From Gemmatimonadales bacterium UBA1120 (GTDB taxonomy: Bacteria; Gemmatimonadota; Gemmatimonadetes; Longimicrobiales; Gaopeijiaceae): DNA of 29,961 bases. The translations under genes were made by a program, and so were the position numbers. Below are positions 7,716 through 16,124 of this stretch, in pieces (positions within the stretch are counted from its first letter, which is position 1; the number at the start of each line of letters is the position of its first letter). A model generated the notes under the pieces. The model saw only the letters and a list, made by a program, of their open reading frames with translations. It was not told the origin of the DNA and ran no database searches. Location: contig DCAZ01000008.1 of the NCBI GenBank assembly GCA_002313925.1, positions 1 through 29,961 on the forward strand, in the 5' to 3' direction.

Positions 7716-9152
7716 ATGATCGACGAGCCCAAAGAGACGGATTCCGTAGAAAACCCTGAGGCACCAGGGTCACTATGGGGTGCGAGGTTCGACGGTGTCA
7801 TGGCACCCGAGATGGTTGAGTTGAATCAAAGTCTACCCGTGGATAGTTGTTTGTGGAGGGAAGATATACGCGGCAGCCAGGCCTGGGCTCAGGCACTTGG
7901 ACGTGCAGGGGTTTTGACTCAAACCGAGTTGGCCTCAGTGATCAATGGGCTTGAGGGAGTTGCGCTTCGCATCGGGTCAGAGGGGCTCGGACGAGCTCAG
8001 GAAGAAGATATCCACTCTGTAGTAGAGCGTATGCTTTTGGAGGAGATCGGGTCTCTAGGTGGGAAGCTTCATACCGGTCGATCGCGTAACGACCAATCTG
8101 CGACGGGAGTGAGGCTCTTTGGCATGAATGCGTGCGATCAGATTCGAGAGGATTTGGTTAACTTGTGCCGAGCATTGCAGGATCTCGCTCATCGCGGGAT
8201 GCATCTTCCCATGCCAGGATACACGCATCTACAGCAGGCCCAGCCGATCCGTGCTGCACAGTGGGCTCTGAGCCATGTATTTGCTTTCCTTCGGGATATC
8301 GATCGGATCAACTCAGCCAGAGGTGCTGCAGCAGTTCTTCCACTCGGTTCCGGTGCCATCGCAGGTTGCCCATTTCCTATTGATCGGGAAGCGCTGAAAG
8401 ATGAATTGGGCTTTCAACGAGTAAGTCATAATTCAGTCGACGCGGTCGCAGATCGGGATTGGATCTGCGACCTCCTGTACGCTGGCGCAATGATTGGTGT
8501 CCACATATCCAGACTCTCTGAGGACTTAGTTCTTTTTTCCAGTTCTGGGTTCGGATTTGTGAGGCTATCTGATGGATTTAGTACCGGATCAAGTCTTATG
8601 CCGCAGAAACGAAATCCTGACGTTGCAGAGCTTGCTCGTGGAAAATCAGGACGGCTTCACGGAAACCTCGTAACGCTTCTGACCCTCCTTAAAGGACTCC
8701 CTACTGGGTACAACAGGGATTTGCAGGAGGACAAGGAGGCTCTGTTTGATACATGTAACACACTAGGTATCACAGTTCCTGCACTTGCTGGCGGGATTAA
8801 AACAGCTGAGTTCGTGCCGGAGAGCCTAGAAAGTGCTATAGACACGCAGCTTTTTGCTACAGACCTAGCAGACTACTTGGTGAGAAAGGGCGTTCCATTC
8901 CGTGAAACGCATGGAGTCGTTGGGCGGTTGGTCCGTCTCGCGGAGGAGGAAGGGATCCCGCTCAATGAGTTGTCGATTGAAGCTATGCAGAATGAACATG
9001 TAGCTTTTGAGGAAGATGTGGCCGAAGTGTTCGATTGGGAGAGATCCACAGAGGTTCGCGACACGATTGGCGGTACATCTTTAAGGGCTATCCAAGAGCA
9101 ACTCGAAGAGGTTAGTGCGCAACTCTCAGGGATAAATACAGCAGTAAAATAG
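7716..9152 (+). CDS. argH: Argininosuccinate lyase
   Basis: A 478-residue member of the fumarase/aspartase superfamily that splits argininosuccinate into arginine and fumarate. Visible motifs are HTGRSRND (119-126), YTHLQ with H171, and the superfamily signature GSSLMPQKRNP (291-301) with the flexible catalytic serine loop. The length is slightly above the usual 450-470 because of a polar N-terminal extension of about 15 residues. ATG at 7716 follows GAGGAT. It is in line with argG, 72 bases downstream, with a hairpin in the gap, and probably shares its transcript. Together with argG and argR it makes a regulated terminal arginine module; earlier pathway genes are not in the window. Confidence 0.97.
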   Translation: MIDEPKETDSVENPEAPGSLWGARFDGVMAPEMVELNQSLPVDSCLWREDIRGSQAWAQALGRAGVLTQTELASVINGLEGVALRIGSEGLGRAQEEDIHSVVERMLLEEIGSLGGKLHTGRSRNDQSATGVRLFGMNACDQIREDLVNLCRALQDLAHRGMHLPMPGYTHLQQAQPIRAAQWALSHVFAFLRDIDRINSARGAAAVLPLGSGAIAGCPFPIDREALKDELGFQRVSHNSVDAVADRDWICDLLYAGAMIGVHISRLSEDLVLFSSSGFGFVRLSDGFSTGSSLMPQKRNPDVAELARGKSGRLHGNLVTLLTLLKGLPTGYNRDLQEDKEALFDTCNTLGITVPALAGGIKTAEFVPESLESAIDTQLFATDLADYLVRKGVPFRETHGVVGRLVRLAEEEGIPLNELSIEAMQNEHVAFEEDVAEVFDWERSTEVRDTIGGTSLRAIQEQLEEVSAQLSGINTAVK

Positions 9153-9184
9153 GATTCGTGCCACTCTAGCGATCTATCCGGTTC

Positions 9185-9231
9185 GAGCACGCAAGCGGCT
9201 AGGAAGCTAACTGGAATGCTTTCGCGTGCTC
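9185..9231 (+). other. Strong hairpin between argH and rpiA
   Basis: GAGCACGC (9185-9192) pairs perfectly with GCGTGCTC (9224-9231). The adjoining AAGC (9193-9196) pairs with GCTT (9218-9221), leaving a two-base bulge (9222-9223) and a loop of about 21 bases. There is no following T-run on the plus strand. It could be a factor-dependent terminator, an mRNA end-protecting structure, or a small structured RNA element. Confidence 0.55.
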
Positions 9232-9306
9232 CTGTAGATTCACTCATTCCATGTCATCCAGCTTGGGCTTAAGCTCCACCCAATTCACACTAGAGATACA
9301 AACCGG

Positions 9307-10011
9307 ATGGAAGCTTCAATAGCGGAGCAGCTGAAGCGCCAGGCAGCTACTAGCGCCCTAGAACATGTTCAGAACGGGATGGTACTGGGACTGGGGACAG
9401 GCAGTACCGTGACACACTTTCTTGACCTGCTCGGAGACCGGTTACTGACCGGAGAACTGAAAGATGTGGTCGGAATCCCCACTTCAAATCGCACTACGGG
9501 TGAAGCTCGTCAAGCTGGGATTGATCTGATTGAGTTAGGTGATAGTAGCCGGATTGATCTCACGGTTGATGGCGCTGATGAAATATCTCCAGACTTGGAC
9601 CTGATAAAAGGTATGGGAGGGGCGCTACTCAGGGAAAAGATGGTAGCGCAGTCCTCAGATAGGGTTCTAATCATTGCAGATGAGAGCAAGTCTGTGGACC
9701 GCTTAGGCACCCTATCTCCGCTCCCGATCGAGGTTGTTGATTGGGGGATTCAGGGTCATGTACAGTTCATTATGAATTGGGGGGGAAGGGCATCTGTTCG
9801 TATGATGAGTAATGGGGAAAACTTTAAGAGCGACAACGGTAACCTGATGCTTGACTGCAGGTTTTCGGATGGAATCAAAGAACCTGCTCAACTTGAAGCT
9901 GAACTACAGGCAAGAGCAGGCGTCGTCGAGAGTGGACTTTTCCTAAAGGTTGCCGATGTTGCAATTCTGGGCACGGACTCGGGACCAATAGAGCTTGGTC
10001 GAAAGTCATGA
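9307..10011 (+). CDS. rpiA: Ribose-5-phosphate isomerase A
   Basis: A 234-residue enzyme interconverting ribose 5-phosphate and ribulose 5-phosphate in the non-oxidative pentose phosphate pathway. LGLGTGSTV (28-34 region) is the phosphate-binding loop, DGADE (88-92) and KGMGGALLREK (101-111) are the catalytic segments with the conserved Asp, Glu and Lys residues. The length is normal. ATG at 9307 has only a weak upstream ribosome binding site. Its stop overlaps the rpe start by four bases (ATGA, 10008-10011), so the two consecutive pentose enzymes are coupled. The preceding 154-base gap contains a strong hairpin after argH, which suggests separation from the arg transcript. Confidence 0.96.
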   Translation: MEASIAEQLKRQAATSALEHVQNGMVLGLGTGSTVTHFLDLLGDRLLTGELKDVVGIPTSNRTTGEARQAGIDLIELGDSSRIDLTVDGADEISPDLDLIKGMGGALLREKMVAQSSDRVLIIADESKSVDRLGTLSPLPIEVVDWGIQGHVQFIMNWGGRASVRMMSNGENFKSDNGNLMLDCRFSDGIKEPAQLEAELQARAGVVESGLFLKVADVAILGTDSGPIELGRKS

Positions 10012-10664
10012 AAATCGCCCCCTCGATACTGTCTTGTGATTTCTCTCGTCTTGGTGAGGAGATTGGCGCAGTAAACGAGGGTGGGGCCGATTGGATTCAT
10101 GTGGATGTAATGGATGGGCACTTCGTCCCCAACATCACGATTGGTCCTGTGATCACAAGGGGGGCCCGCTGCTCAACGGACCTGCCTCTGGATGTGCATC
10201 TAATGATCGAAACTCCTGAGCGATACCTCCAGTCATTCGCTGAAGCAGGTGCGACGTTCATGACTGTTCACGCTGAAGTGTGTCCGGACCTGATGGCCAC
10301 GGTCGGCCAGATACATTCATTAGGAGTGAAGGCGGGTGTCGCTCTTAACCCTGAGACCAGCCTTGAGGAAATGGACGATGTCTTAGGAGAACTAGACCTT
10401 CTGGTGATTATGTCCGTCAATCCTGGCTTTGGTGGCCAGGCGTATATCCCGGGTAGCACGGAAAAAGTCGCCGAAGCGCGGAGACTCTTGGACCGATACG
10501 GGAGTCCAGCGGAGTTAGAGGTTGACGGTGGAGTTGACGCTAATAATGCCGCTGACCTGCAGTCTGCCGGAGCTAGTGTTCTTGTGGCAGGTTCAGCGAT
10601 TTACGGTCACCCTGAAGGCCCAGGAGCAGGAGTTAGAACGATTCGTGAGGCGTTGCTTTCCTAA
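10008..10664 (+). CDS. rpe: Ribulose-phosphate 3-epimerase
   Basis: A 218-residue TIM-barrel metalloenzyme that converts ribulose 5-phosphate to xylulose 5-phosphate. It begins MKIAPSILSCDF, and continues with the metal and catalytic motif HVDVMDGHFVPN, then DVHLMI, MSVNPGFGGQ and the C-terminal VDGGV segment that closes the active site. The length is normal. It overlaps rpiA by four bases, so the two pentose-phosphate isomerising steps are made together; supply of ribose for nucleotides and of histidine or aromatic precursors is the likely role. The 184 bases after it contain a TTGACA-like element at 10701-10706 and a hairpin before the next gene. Confidence 0.96.
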   Translation: MKIAPSILSCDFSRLGEEIGAVNEGGADWIHVDVMDGHFVPNITIGPVITRGARCSTDLPLDVHLMIETPERYLQSFAEAGATFMTVHAEVCPDLMATVGQIHSLGVKAGVALNPETSLEEMDDVLGELDLLVIMSVNPGFGGQAYIPGSTEKVAEARRLLDRYGSPAELEVDGGVDANNAADLQSAGASVLVAGSAIYGHPEGPGAGVRTIREALLS

Positions 10665-10794
10665 GATTTTGAGCCGGCCACGATATAGGTACCGCATTAG
10701 TTGACAAGCCTTGAGGGACTTCCATCACTTCTCGAGCCAGATCCGAAGAGTGTGAGCATTTGGCCGAGTCTGGATCCTGTCGTGATTGGGGGGT

Positions 10795-10824
10795 AGGTGA
10801 AAGCCCTGTAAACAGGATTTACCT
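10795..10824 (+). other. Hairpin in the leader of the SRPBCC-SDR gene
   Basis: Inner stem CCTG/CAGG (10805-10808 with 10813-10816) around a TAAA loop sits inside an outer imperfect stem AGGTGAAA (10795-10802) with TTTACCT (10818-10824). It ends 24 bases before the ATG at 10849, with no T-run directly after it. It may be a terminator for rpe read-through or a leader structure. Confidence 0.35.
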
Positions 10825-10848
10825 CATTTCTATCCCAACCTTTTATCT

Positions 10849-12264
10849 ATGATTCTCAGGTATCAGAGTGCACTCGAAGACCTAGATCCCGAAATGGTAT
10901 TCGGATGGCATTGTCGAGCGGGGGCCTTTGAGCGTTTAACCCCTCCTTGGGCCAGAGTGGGGCTCATTAGCCGAAAAGGTGGTATAGACGATGGAGGAGA
11001 GGTTGCTCTAAGAGTTCATAAGGGGCCATGCAGCTTCCGATGGGTATTGAGGCATCGTGATTATGTAAGGGGTACTCAGTTTTGTGATGAACAAATATCT
11101 GGCCCCCTTAACTCATGGAGGCACGTTCATAAATTCGAACCGCTCGGGAAACAAGGCACCAAGCTCATAGATGAGATTGAGGTAGAACTACCCTTTAGGC
11201 CTTTGGGGACCGCACTCGGGAAGGGTTCCATAAAGCGAGAACTTAGGCGTCTCTTTCAATTCAGGTATCGCCGACTGTTTACTGACCTAGAGCGACACGC
11301 CCAATACAGTGCTCTTCCCAGATTGACTGTGGCTATCACCGGTTCTTCAGGGCTCATCGGGAGTAACCTGGCTAGTTTTCTAACAACCGGTGGGCATAAG
11401 GTTATTCGGCTGGTGAGAGATCAAAATGCACTGGGTGAAGGAAAGATCTATTGGAATCCTAGAGAGGGGGACATTGATCTGGAGGGGTTAGCGTCGGCAG
11501 ATGCTGTCGTAAACCTAGCCGGTGTATCAATTGCAGATCGGCGCTGGAATACCGCGCGAAAGCACTCGATACGTGACAGTCGTATTCAGAGCACATCTGT
11601 GTTATCCAGAGCCCTTGCGAGCCTCAGAAATGGCCCCAAGGTGCTCATATCTGGTTCTGCAGTGGGCTATTATGGAAACTCCGCCCAGTTACATATCGAA
11701 GAAGGCACGAGACAAGGCGGTGGCTTTCTTGCCGAAGTTTGCGGGGCCTGGGAGCAAGCAACCGAGGCCGCTGACCAGGCTGGCTTAAGGGTCGCCCATA
11801 TTCGTACGGGGGTCGTCTTGTCAGGAGCAGGTGGTGCACTTCACCGCATGCGCTTGCCATTCCTCATGGGTTTAGGTGGGCGATTAGGGTCAGGACGACA
11901 GTTCTTAAGCTGGGTAGATATCGACGACATCGTGGGGGCAATTCATCACATTCTGATGTCCAGTGATCTCGAGGGGCCAATCAATGTGACGGCACCACAT
12001 CCGGTAACGAACTCGGCATTTACTTCAGCCTTAGGGTCTGTCCTCAGAAGACCGACCATGATCCCAATTCCGAAGCATGCGATTACTACACTCTTCGGGG
12101 AGATGGGGCGAGAAGCATTACTTGAGGGACAGCATGTGTTTCCACAGAAACTCACAGCATCTGGATTCCGGTTTTTCTACGAAAAGCCAGAGGAGTCACT
12201 CAGGTTTCAACTTGGTCGGATGAGAAAGCAACCCGATACATCTCATAGGCCCGGGCATTTGTAG
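10849..12264 (+). CDS. SRPBCC domain fused to TIGR01777 NAD(P)-dependent epimerase (YfcH-like)
   Basis: A 471-residue two-part protein. The first 150 residues look like an SRPBCC (START-like) lipid or small-hydrophobic binding domain. From about residue 158 an SDR Rossmann fold follows, with TGSSGLIG (164-171) as the nucleotide-binding loop, GSAVGYYG holding the catalytic Tyr, and a C-terminal DUF1731 segment around KHAITTLFGEMGREALLEGQ and FPQKLTASGF. The fusion is known in several phyla; the single-domain form is YfcH in Escherichia coli. The substrate is unknown. No clear Shine-Dalgarno sequence precedes the ATG at 10849. It ends 15 bases before the convergent trmH. Confidence 0.85.
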   Translation: MILRYQSALEDLDPEMVFGWHCRAGAFERLTPPWARVGLISRKGGIDDGGEVALRVHKGPCSFRWVLRHRDYVRGTQFCDEQISGPLNSWRHVHKFEPLGKQGTKLIDEIEVELPFRPLGTALGKGSIKRELRRLFQFRYRRLFTDLERHAQYSALPRLTVAITGSSGLIGSNLASFLTTGGHKVIRLVRDQNALGEGKIYWNPREGDIDLEGLASADAVVNLAGVSIADRRWNTARKHSIRDSRIQSTSVLSRALASLRNGPKVLISGSAVGYYGNSAQLHIEEGTRQGGGFLAEVCGAWEQATEAADQAGLRVAHIRTGVVLSGAGGALHRMRLPFLMGLGGRLGSGRQFLSWVDIDDIVGAIHHILMSSDLEGPINVTAPHPVTNSAFTSALGSVLRRPTMIPIPKHAITTLFGEMGREALLEGQHVFPQKLTASGFRFFYEKPEESLRFQLGRMRKQPDTSHRPGHL

Positions 12265-12279
12265 TAGTCCAGATAAGTA

Positions 12280-12936
12280 CTAATCAGATTCCGGTAGGAT
12301 CTCCCCATCAGGGCCAAGACTTGGATAAGGTTTTCCGTCCCGGCGCCTTGCCGCAGCCAATGAGGGCCAGGACCATTCGAAAAGATGTTTCTCGAACTCG
12401 TTATGATCCAGCCGACTCCCTTCATACATACCAGCAGCCTGTCTTTGCCGGAACGCCTCAAATAAGAGGAGTGACGTTGCCACAGAAACATTGAGAGATT
12501 TCACCATCCCAGTCATGGGAATTTTCACGCAGAGGTCTGCTGTGCCTAATCCGGCTTCAGAGACACCGTGTAATTCTGCACCAACTAGGATGGCTGTTGG
12601 ACCCGTGTAGTCTACCTCACGAAAGTCGACCGAATGTTTTGAAGGATGAGCTGCGATGAGATTGTATCCCTCTTTTTTCAGACTCCTAGCTGCATCTTCA
12701 ACGGTTTCGTGCCGGTGCACTTGGACCCACTTCATGGTGCCAGCCGACGTTCCATGGTGGAGCACCAATCCCTCTTCAGGGGGAACGACATGAGCCCTAA
12801 GAACACCGACTGCGTCACAGTTTCTTAAGATTGCAGAAAAGTTATGTGACTTATTGACCCGGTCCATTAGGATGGTCAGATCTGGCTGTCGACGCTCTAA
12901 AACTGCACGAAGTCGATGGAATCGTTCTGGGCGCAT
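12280..12936 (-). CDS. trmH: tRNA (guanosine-18-2'-O)-methyltransferase TrmH
   Basis: A 218-residue SPOUT methyltransferase that methylates the ribose of G18 in the tRNA D-loop. Motif 1 is NFSAILRNCDAVGV (from residue 32), with the catalytic Arg at R38. Motif 2 is ILVGAELHG (116-124), and motif 3 is IPMTGMVKSLNVSVATSL (139-156), which form the knotted SAM site. The tail, ending in a basic SLAAARRRDGKPYPSLG-like stretch, is typical of TrmH rather than TrmL or RlmB. The gene is convergent with the preceding SDR gene and divergent from the sulfite-oxidase-type gene. Its own start is ATG at 12936. Confidence 0.93.
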   Translation of the reverse strand: MRPERFHRLRAVLERRQPDLTILMDRVNKSHNFSAILRNCDAVGVLRAHVVPPEEGLVLHHGTSAGTMKWVQVHRHETVEDAARSLKKEGYNLIAAHPSKHSVDFREVDYTGPTAILVGAELHGVSEAGLGTADLCVKIPMTGMVKSLNVSVATSLLLFEAFRQRQAAGMYEGSRLDHNEFEKHLFEWSWPSLAAARRRDGKPYPSLGPDGEILPESD

Positions 12937-13154
12937 GGAGATATATTCTCTGCTCTAGCCCTTTCGATCCATCCCTGATCATGCACAGATCCAAATCTAA
13001 AGGCATAGATGTGATCGGAATACGATTAGAAATAGGGTTCGGTTTTGTCCATCGGAACCAGAGGAATCAGGTCTAGCCGGAGCGGCCTAGACGTAAGAGG
13101 TTACTGCTTCTGAACAGCAGTGCGGATCCACTTTCTTTTAAAGGCACTCGAGCT

Positions 13155-14306
13155 ATGCCCGAAACATCGAATGTCACTCGTCGAGACCTGCTCATTCGAG
13201 GCGGCAGCGCAGCGGCCGGTTTGGCGCTTTTCCCCTCCGATGTAGCGGACCGAATCCTACGCATCAGTTCTCAGGAGGCGGTGATACCATGGATCAATGG
13301 CCCGCAACCAGGCGGGCAAGCAAACACGCTCGATTGGCAGGGACTCACATCGTGGGTTACCCCCATAGAAGACCTATTTCAGGTATCCCACTACAACACT
13401 CCAGAGATTAACGAAAATGATTGGAAGTTAGAGATCGGAGGCTTGGTCAATCGTCCAAGAAGTTTCACGCTGGAGGAGATTAAGGCTCTTCCCAAAGAAG
13501 ACGTAGCCTTTGCACTGGAGTGTGGCGGGAACAGGGGGTTCCCAACTTTTGTCGGAGCAGTCCACAACGCCCGTTGGAGTGGGACATCACTTCGCAGAGT
13601 ACTCGCTCAAGCAGGCATTCAAGAGGATGGGATCGAAGTGGTTTTCTTCGGTACTGATGAAGGTGTGGAAGAAATCCGAGGAAATGAGGTCACTCAGAGT
13701 TTTGCGCGAAGCATGTCTCTAGAAGATGCGATGGACCCAAGTCTTCTCCTATGCTATGAGGTCAATGGAGAACCGTTACCGACAGATCATGGATTCCCTC
13801 TTCGGCTTGTTGCACCTGGATGGTATGGGGTCGCGAATGTGAAGTGGCTAAAAAGGATTGAAGTTCGTAATACGAGATTTATGGGCCGGTTTATGGCACA
13901 GGACTACGTAACACTAAGAGGGGAAGAGAAGGGGGGAGAGACGGTTTGGACTCAGAACTCAGTGAGTCATGGGCGTGTAAATTCGATCGCTGCAAAGGTT
14001 ACAAGCGATGGTAGTAGCTATCGAATTCATGGGGCCGCTTGGGGTGCTGATATCAACCGAGTAGAGGTGCGGGTAGATGATGGGTCGTGGCGGCCTGCTA
14101 CACTAGGAGAAGGGCGTGAGGATCCCTATTCATGGACATTCTGGCACCTAGACTGGGATGCTGGGTCAGGAGAACACACCATCACCTCAAGGGCTACTGA
14201 CAGGGAAGGGAACGTTCAGCCAGCACCTACTGATCCTGAGATAGCCCTGAAGAGGACGTATTGGGAGAGCAATGGGCAGTTCACAAGGAGTATCTTGATC
14301 GACTGA
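13155..14306 (+). CDS. Tat-exported sulfite-oxidase-family molybdenum enzyme
   Basis: A 383-residue protein. It opens with a twin-arginine signal (TRRDLLIRGG then a hydrophobic AAAGLALFP), so it should be folded with cofactor before export to the periplasm. The Mo-cofactor domain has LECGGNRGFP (121-130) with C123 as the likely Mo ligand, and the later block HGFPLRLVAPGWYGVANVKWL (212-232). The C-terminal region from about 270 fits the immunoglobulin-like Mo-co dimerisation domain. Family members oxidise sulfite (SorA type) or reduce sulfoxides; no heme domain is present and no adjacent cytochrome gene is seen, so the electron partner is unknown. ATG at 13155; divergent from trmH. The upstream region shows a 6-bp hairpin at 13103-13121. 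Confidence 0.88.
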   Translation: MPETSNVTRRDLLIRGGSAAAGLALFPSDVADRILRISSQEAVIPWINGPQPGGQANTLDWQGLTSWVTPIEDLFQVSHYNTPEINENDWKLEIGGLVNRPRSFTLEEIKALPKEDVAFALECGGNRGFPTFVGAVHNARWSGTSLRRVLAQAGIQEDGIEVVFFGTDEGVEEIRGNEVTQSFARSMSLEDAMDPSLLLCYEVNGEPLPTDHGFPLRLVAPGWYGVANVKWLKRIEVRNTRFMGRFMAQDYVTLRGEEKGGETVWTQNSVSHGRVNSIAAKVTSDGSSYRIHGAAWGADINRVEVRVDDGSWRPATLGEGREDPYSWTFWHLDWDAGSGEHTITSRATDREGNVQPAPTDPEIALKRTYWESNGQFTRSILID

Positions 14307-14374
14307 AATCGGTTGAGAACCTGATCTACCTTGACTGGGTTTCGGCAAAGAATTCCACGGTTAGTGTCTGTGCT

Positions 14375-14458
14375 GCCGGGGTGGTGAAATTGGTAAACAC
14401 AGGGGACTTAAAATCCCCCGGGCTCACGCCCTTCTGGGTTCAAGTCCCAGCCTCGGCA
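14375..14458 (+). tRNA. tRNA-Leu (anticodon TAA)
   Basis: An 84-base class II cloverleaf. Acceptor arms are GCCGGGG (14375-14381) and CCTCGGC (14451-14457) with one G-T pair and discriminator A at 14458. The D arm is GTG...CAC, the anticodon arm GGGGA-CTTAAAA-TCCCC has anticodon TAA reading UUA and UUG, a long variable arm follows, and the T arm is CTGGG-TTCAAGT-CCCAG. CCA is not encoded; ACT follows. Arm lengths sum correctly and the long variable region is specific to Leu, Ser and Tyr tRNAs. Confidence 0.96.
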
Positions 14459-14464
14459 CTTCTA

Positions 14465-14485
14465 ACTGACTATTGATGAGTCAGT
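14465..14485 (+). terminator. Hairpin immediately after tRNA-Leu
   Basis: ACTGACT (14465-14471) pairs perfectly with AGTCAGT (14479-14485) around a seven-base loop, starting seven bases after the tRNA. No T-tract follows, so it may help terminate or process the tRNA transcript, but the terminator call is weak. Confidence 0.35.
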
Positions 14486-14522
14486 CACTATCGTAACTAT
14501 CCACCTCCATATCTGAGTAAAC

Positions 14523-15248
14523 GTGACAGACCCTCGCTTCCTATTACTCCAGGTCCGAAATCCGGGGGACCCTATGGCTGCGCAGGAGGTTCTCTGTTTC
14601 GCGCGTAGCCTACCATGCACTTCATCGAACATTGAAGTTTTCGACCTACTTTCTGGTGCACCTTCAACATTAGCCCTTAAGAGAACTGACGTGGTGCTTA
14701 TTGGCGGAAGTGGGGAGCATTCCGTGGTAAGGGGTGGTCCATGGCTCTCAAGGGCCCTGGATACCATGACGGAGTTGTATGCAAAAAGCCGTCCGACTTT
14801 CGCATCTTGCTGGGGATTCCAGGCCATGGCTCAGGCTCTCGGGGGCACGGTCGTGACTGACCGAGATAGAGCAGAAGTTGGTACAGCCTGGGTGGAGCTT
14901 ACTCACGACGGAGAGGCTGACCCAGTGTTCGGACCGTTAGGAAAGAGGTTCCGTGTTCCTATAGGGCATGAGGATGTTGTTACTAAAATACCGAAAAGTG
15001 CGAGGTTGTTGGCTTCTAGTGACCTGGTCGAGAATCAAGCCTTTGTCTTTCTGGACAAGCCTATCTATGCCACTCAATTCCACCCAGAGTTGAATAGAGC
15101 AGATCTGGTTGCACGACTGACCAAGTATACAGAGTATCTCCCCCTTACTGGTCATAAATCTATTAAAGAATTTGAAGACAATACTCCAGAAACCCCGGAG
15201 TCCGAATCGATCCTACCCCGGTTTCTAAAAGAGGTGTTGGGAGATTGA
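14523..15248 (+). CDS. Class I glutamine amidotransferase domain protein (GuaA-N/GATase1-like)
   Basis: A 241-residue cytoplasmic protein with a stand-alone GATase1 domain. The nucleophile elbow is FASCWGFQAM with C96, and the His-Glu pair lies in QFHPE (H187 and E189), completing the Cys-His-Glu triad. It also has LIGGSGEHSV (59-68) as the oxyanion-strand region. Such proteins hydrolyse gamma-glutamyl amides or pass ammonia to a synthetase; no synthetase domain is attached or nearby. Starts with GTG at 14523, the first codon after the tRNA region. The stop overlaps the TTG start of the DUF4159 gene (TTGA, 15245-15248), so the two products are probably made together. The physiological substrate is unknown. 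Confidence 0.85.
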   Translation: MTDPRFLLLQVRNPGDPMAAQEVLCFARSLPCTSSNIEVFDLLSGAPSTLALKRTDVVLIGGSGEHSVVRGGPWLSRALDTMTELYAKSRPTFASCWGFQAMAQALGGTVVTDRDRAEVGTAWVELTHDGEADPVFGPLGKRFRVPIGHEDVVTKIPKSARLLASSDLVENQAFVFLDKPIYATQFHPELNRADLVARLTKYTEYLPLTGHKSIKEFEDNTPETPESESILPRFLKEVLGD

Positions 15249-16102
15249 ATAAGCTTTTTAGGAAGAGAAGCCAGATGGCCCTTCGTTATATCGTCCCTGT
15301 AGCTTCTATCTTCCTACTGACAGCTTTTCAAGTAAGAGTTTGGGGCGGAGGAGGATGGCGACCGAATCCGATTCGTGAGGGATTGCCCACAGCAGAGAAT
15401 GGAGTGAGGGATCGGGGGTTTACATTCTGTCGGCTCTTATATCAAAGCGTACGGCAGGAAGCCCAAGGCCACGGATGGAACACAGACTATCCAGGGTCAG
15501 ATCATAACTTTGTTACGAGGCTCGCAGAACTAACGACGGCGAAGCCTGCCCGATGGGAGGACGGTCAGCCAGGCTTCGCCGTCGTGCGGGCTACTCAAGA
15601 AGAGCTATACGAGTGCCCGTTCATATTCATGTCGGATGTGGGTACAGTTGGATTTAGCGAGCTAGAGGTCGTACGTCTGCGAGATTATTTGACGAAAGGC
15701 GGATTCATCTGGGTCGATGATTTTTGGGGTGACTGGGCTTGGCAACATTGGGTGGGAGAAATTACGCGCGTACTCCCAGAATATCCGATCGTAGATATCG
15801 ATCCTGAGCATATGATGATGCACGCCCTCTACGAGGTGGAAGACATACCCCAAATCCCCTCCATACAGTGGTGGCGGAGAAATGGGCGTCGCGGTACTTC
15901 AGAGCGAGGACGAGAGAGCGAAACTCCTCACCTGAGGGCAATCTTTGACCCTGAAGGACGCCCACTCGTCGTAATGACTCACAACACAGACATTGCAGAC
16001 GGATGGGAGCGTGAAGGGGAGGATTACGATTTTTTTTACGAATTTTCTCCGGAAGCGTACGCCCTGGGGATCAACGTCATCCTATACTCACTTAGCCACT
16101 AA
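15245..16102 (+). CDS. DUF4159-domain exported or membrane-anchored protein
   Basis: A 285-residue protein with a basic N-terminus and a hydrophobic segment at about residues 13-30, so it is secreted or anchored. The remainder matches DUF4159: FCRLLYQS (61-68), WNTDYPGSDHNF (78-89), YECPFIFMSDVG, LRDYLTKGGFIWVDDFWG (145-162), and a conserved EHMMMHALYEV block. The domain is thought to have an amidotransferase-like Rossmann fold without the catalytic triad, which I recall rather than verify. Function is unknown. It begins with TTG inside the preceding amidotransferase stop codon; an internal ATG at codon 11 is an alternative but would cut the n-region of the signal. It is convergent with msrQ, 22 bases away. 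Confidence 0.82.
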   Translation: MNKLFRKRSQMALRYIVPVASIFLLTAFQVRVWGGGGWRPNPIREGLPTAENGVRDRGFTFCRLLYQSVRQEAQGHGWNTDYPGSDHNFVTRLAELTTAKPARWEDGQPGFAVVRATQEELYECPFIFMSDVGTVGFSELEVVRLRDYLTKGGFIWVDDFWGDWAWQHWVGEITRVLPEYPIVDIDPEHMMMHALYEVEDIPQIPSIQWWRRNGRRGTSERGRESETPHLRAIFDPEGRPLVVMTHNTDIADGWEREGEDYDFFYEFSPEAYALGINVILYSLSH

Positions 16103-16124
16103 ATAGGAGTTGGATTCGGGGTTC

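Noticed and set aside
10701..10729. Promoter starting with TTGACA after rpe
   Set aside because: The -35 match is perfect, but no convincing -10 sequence lies 16-18 bases downstream, so I did not list it as a feature.
14375..14485. tRNA-Leu as an integration site for a mobile element
   Set aside because: No integrase gene and no second copy of the tRNA 3' end seen in the window; flanking genes look chromosomal.
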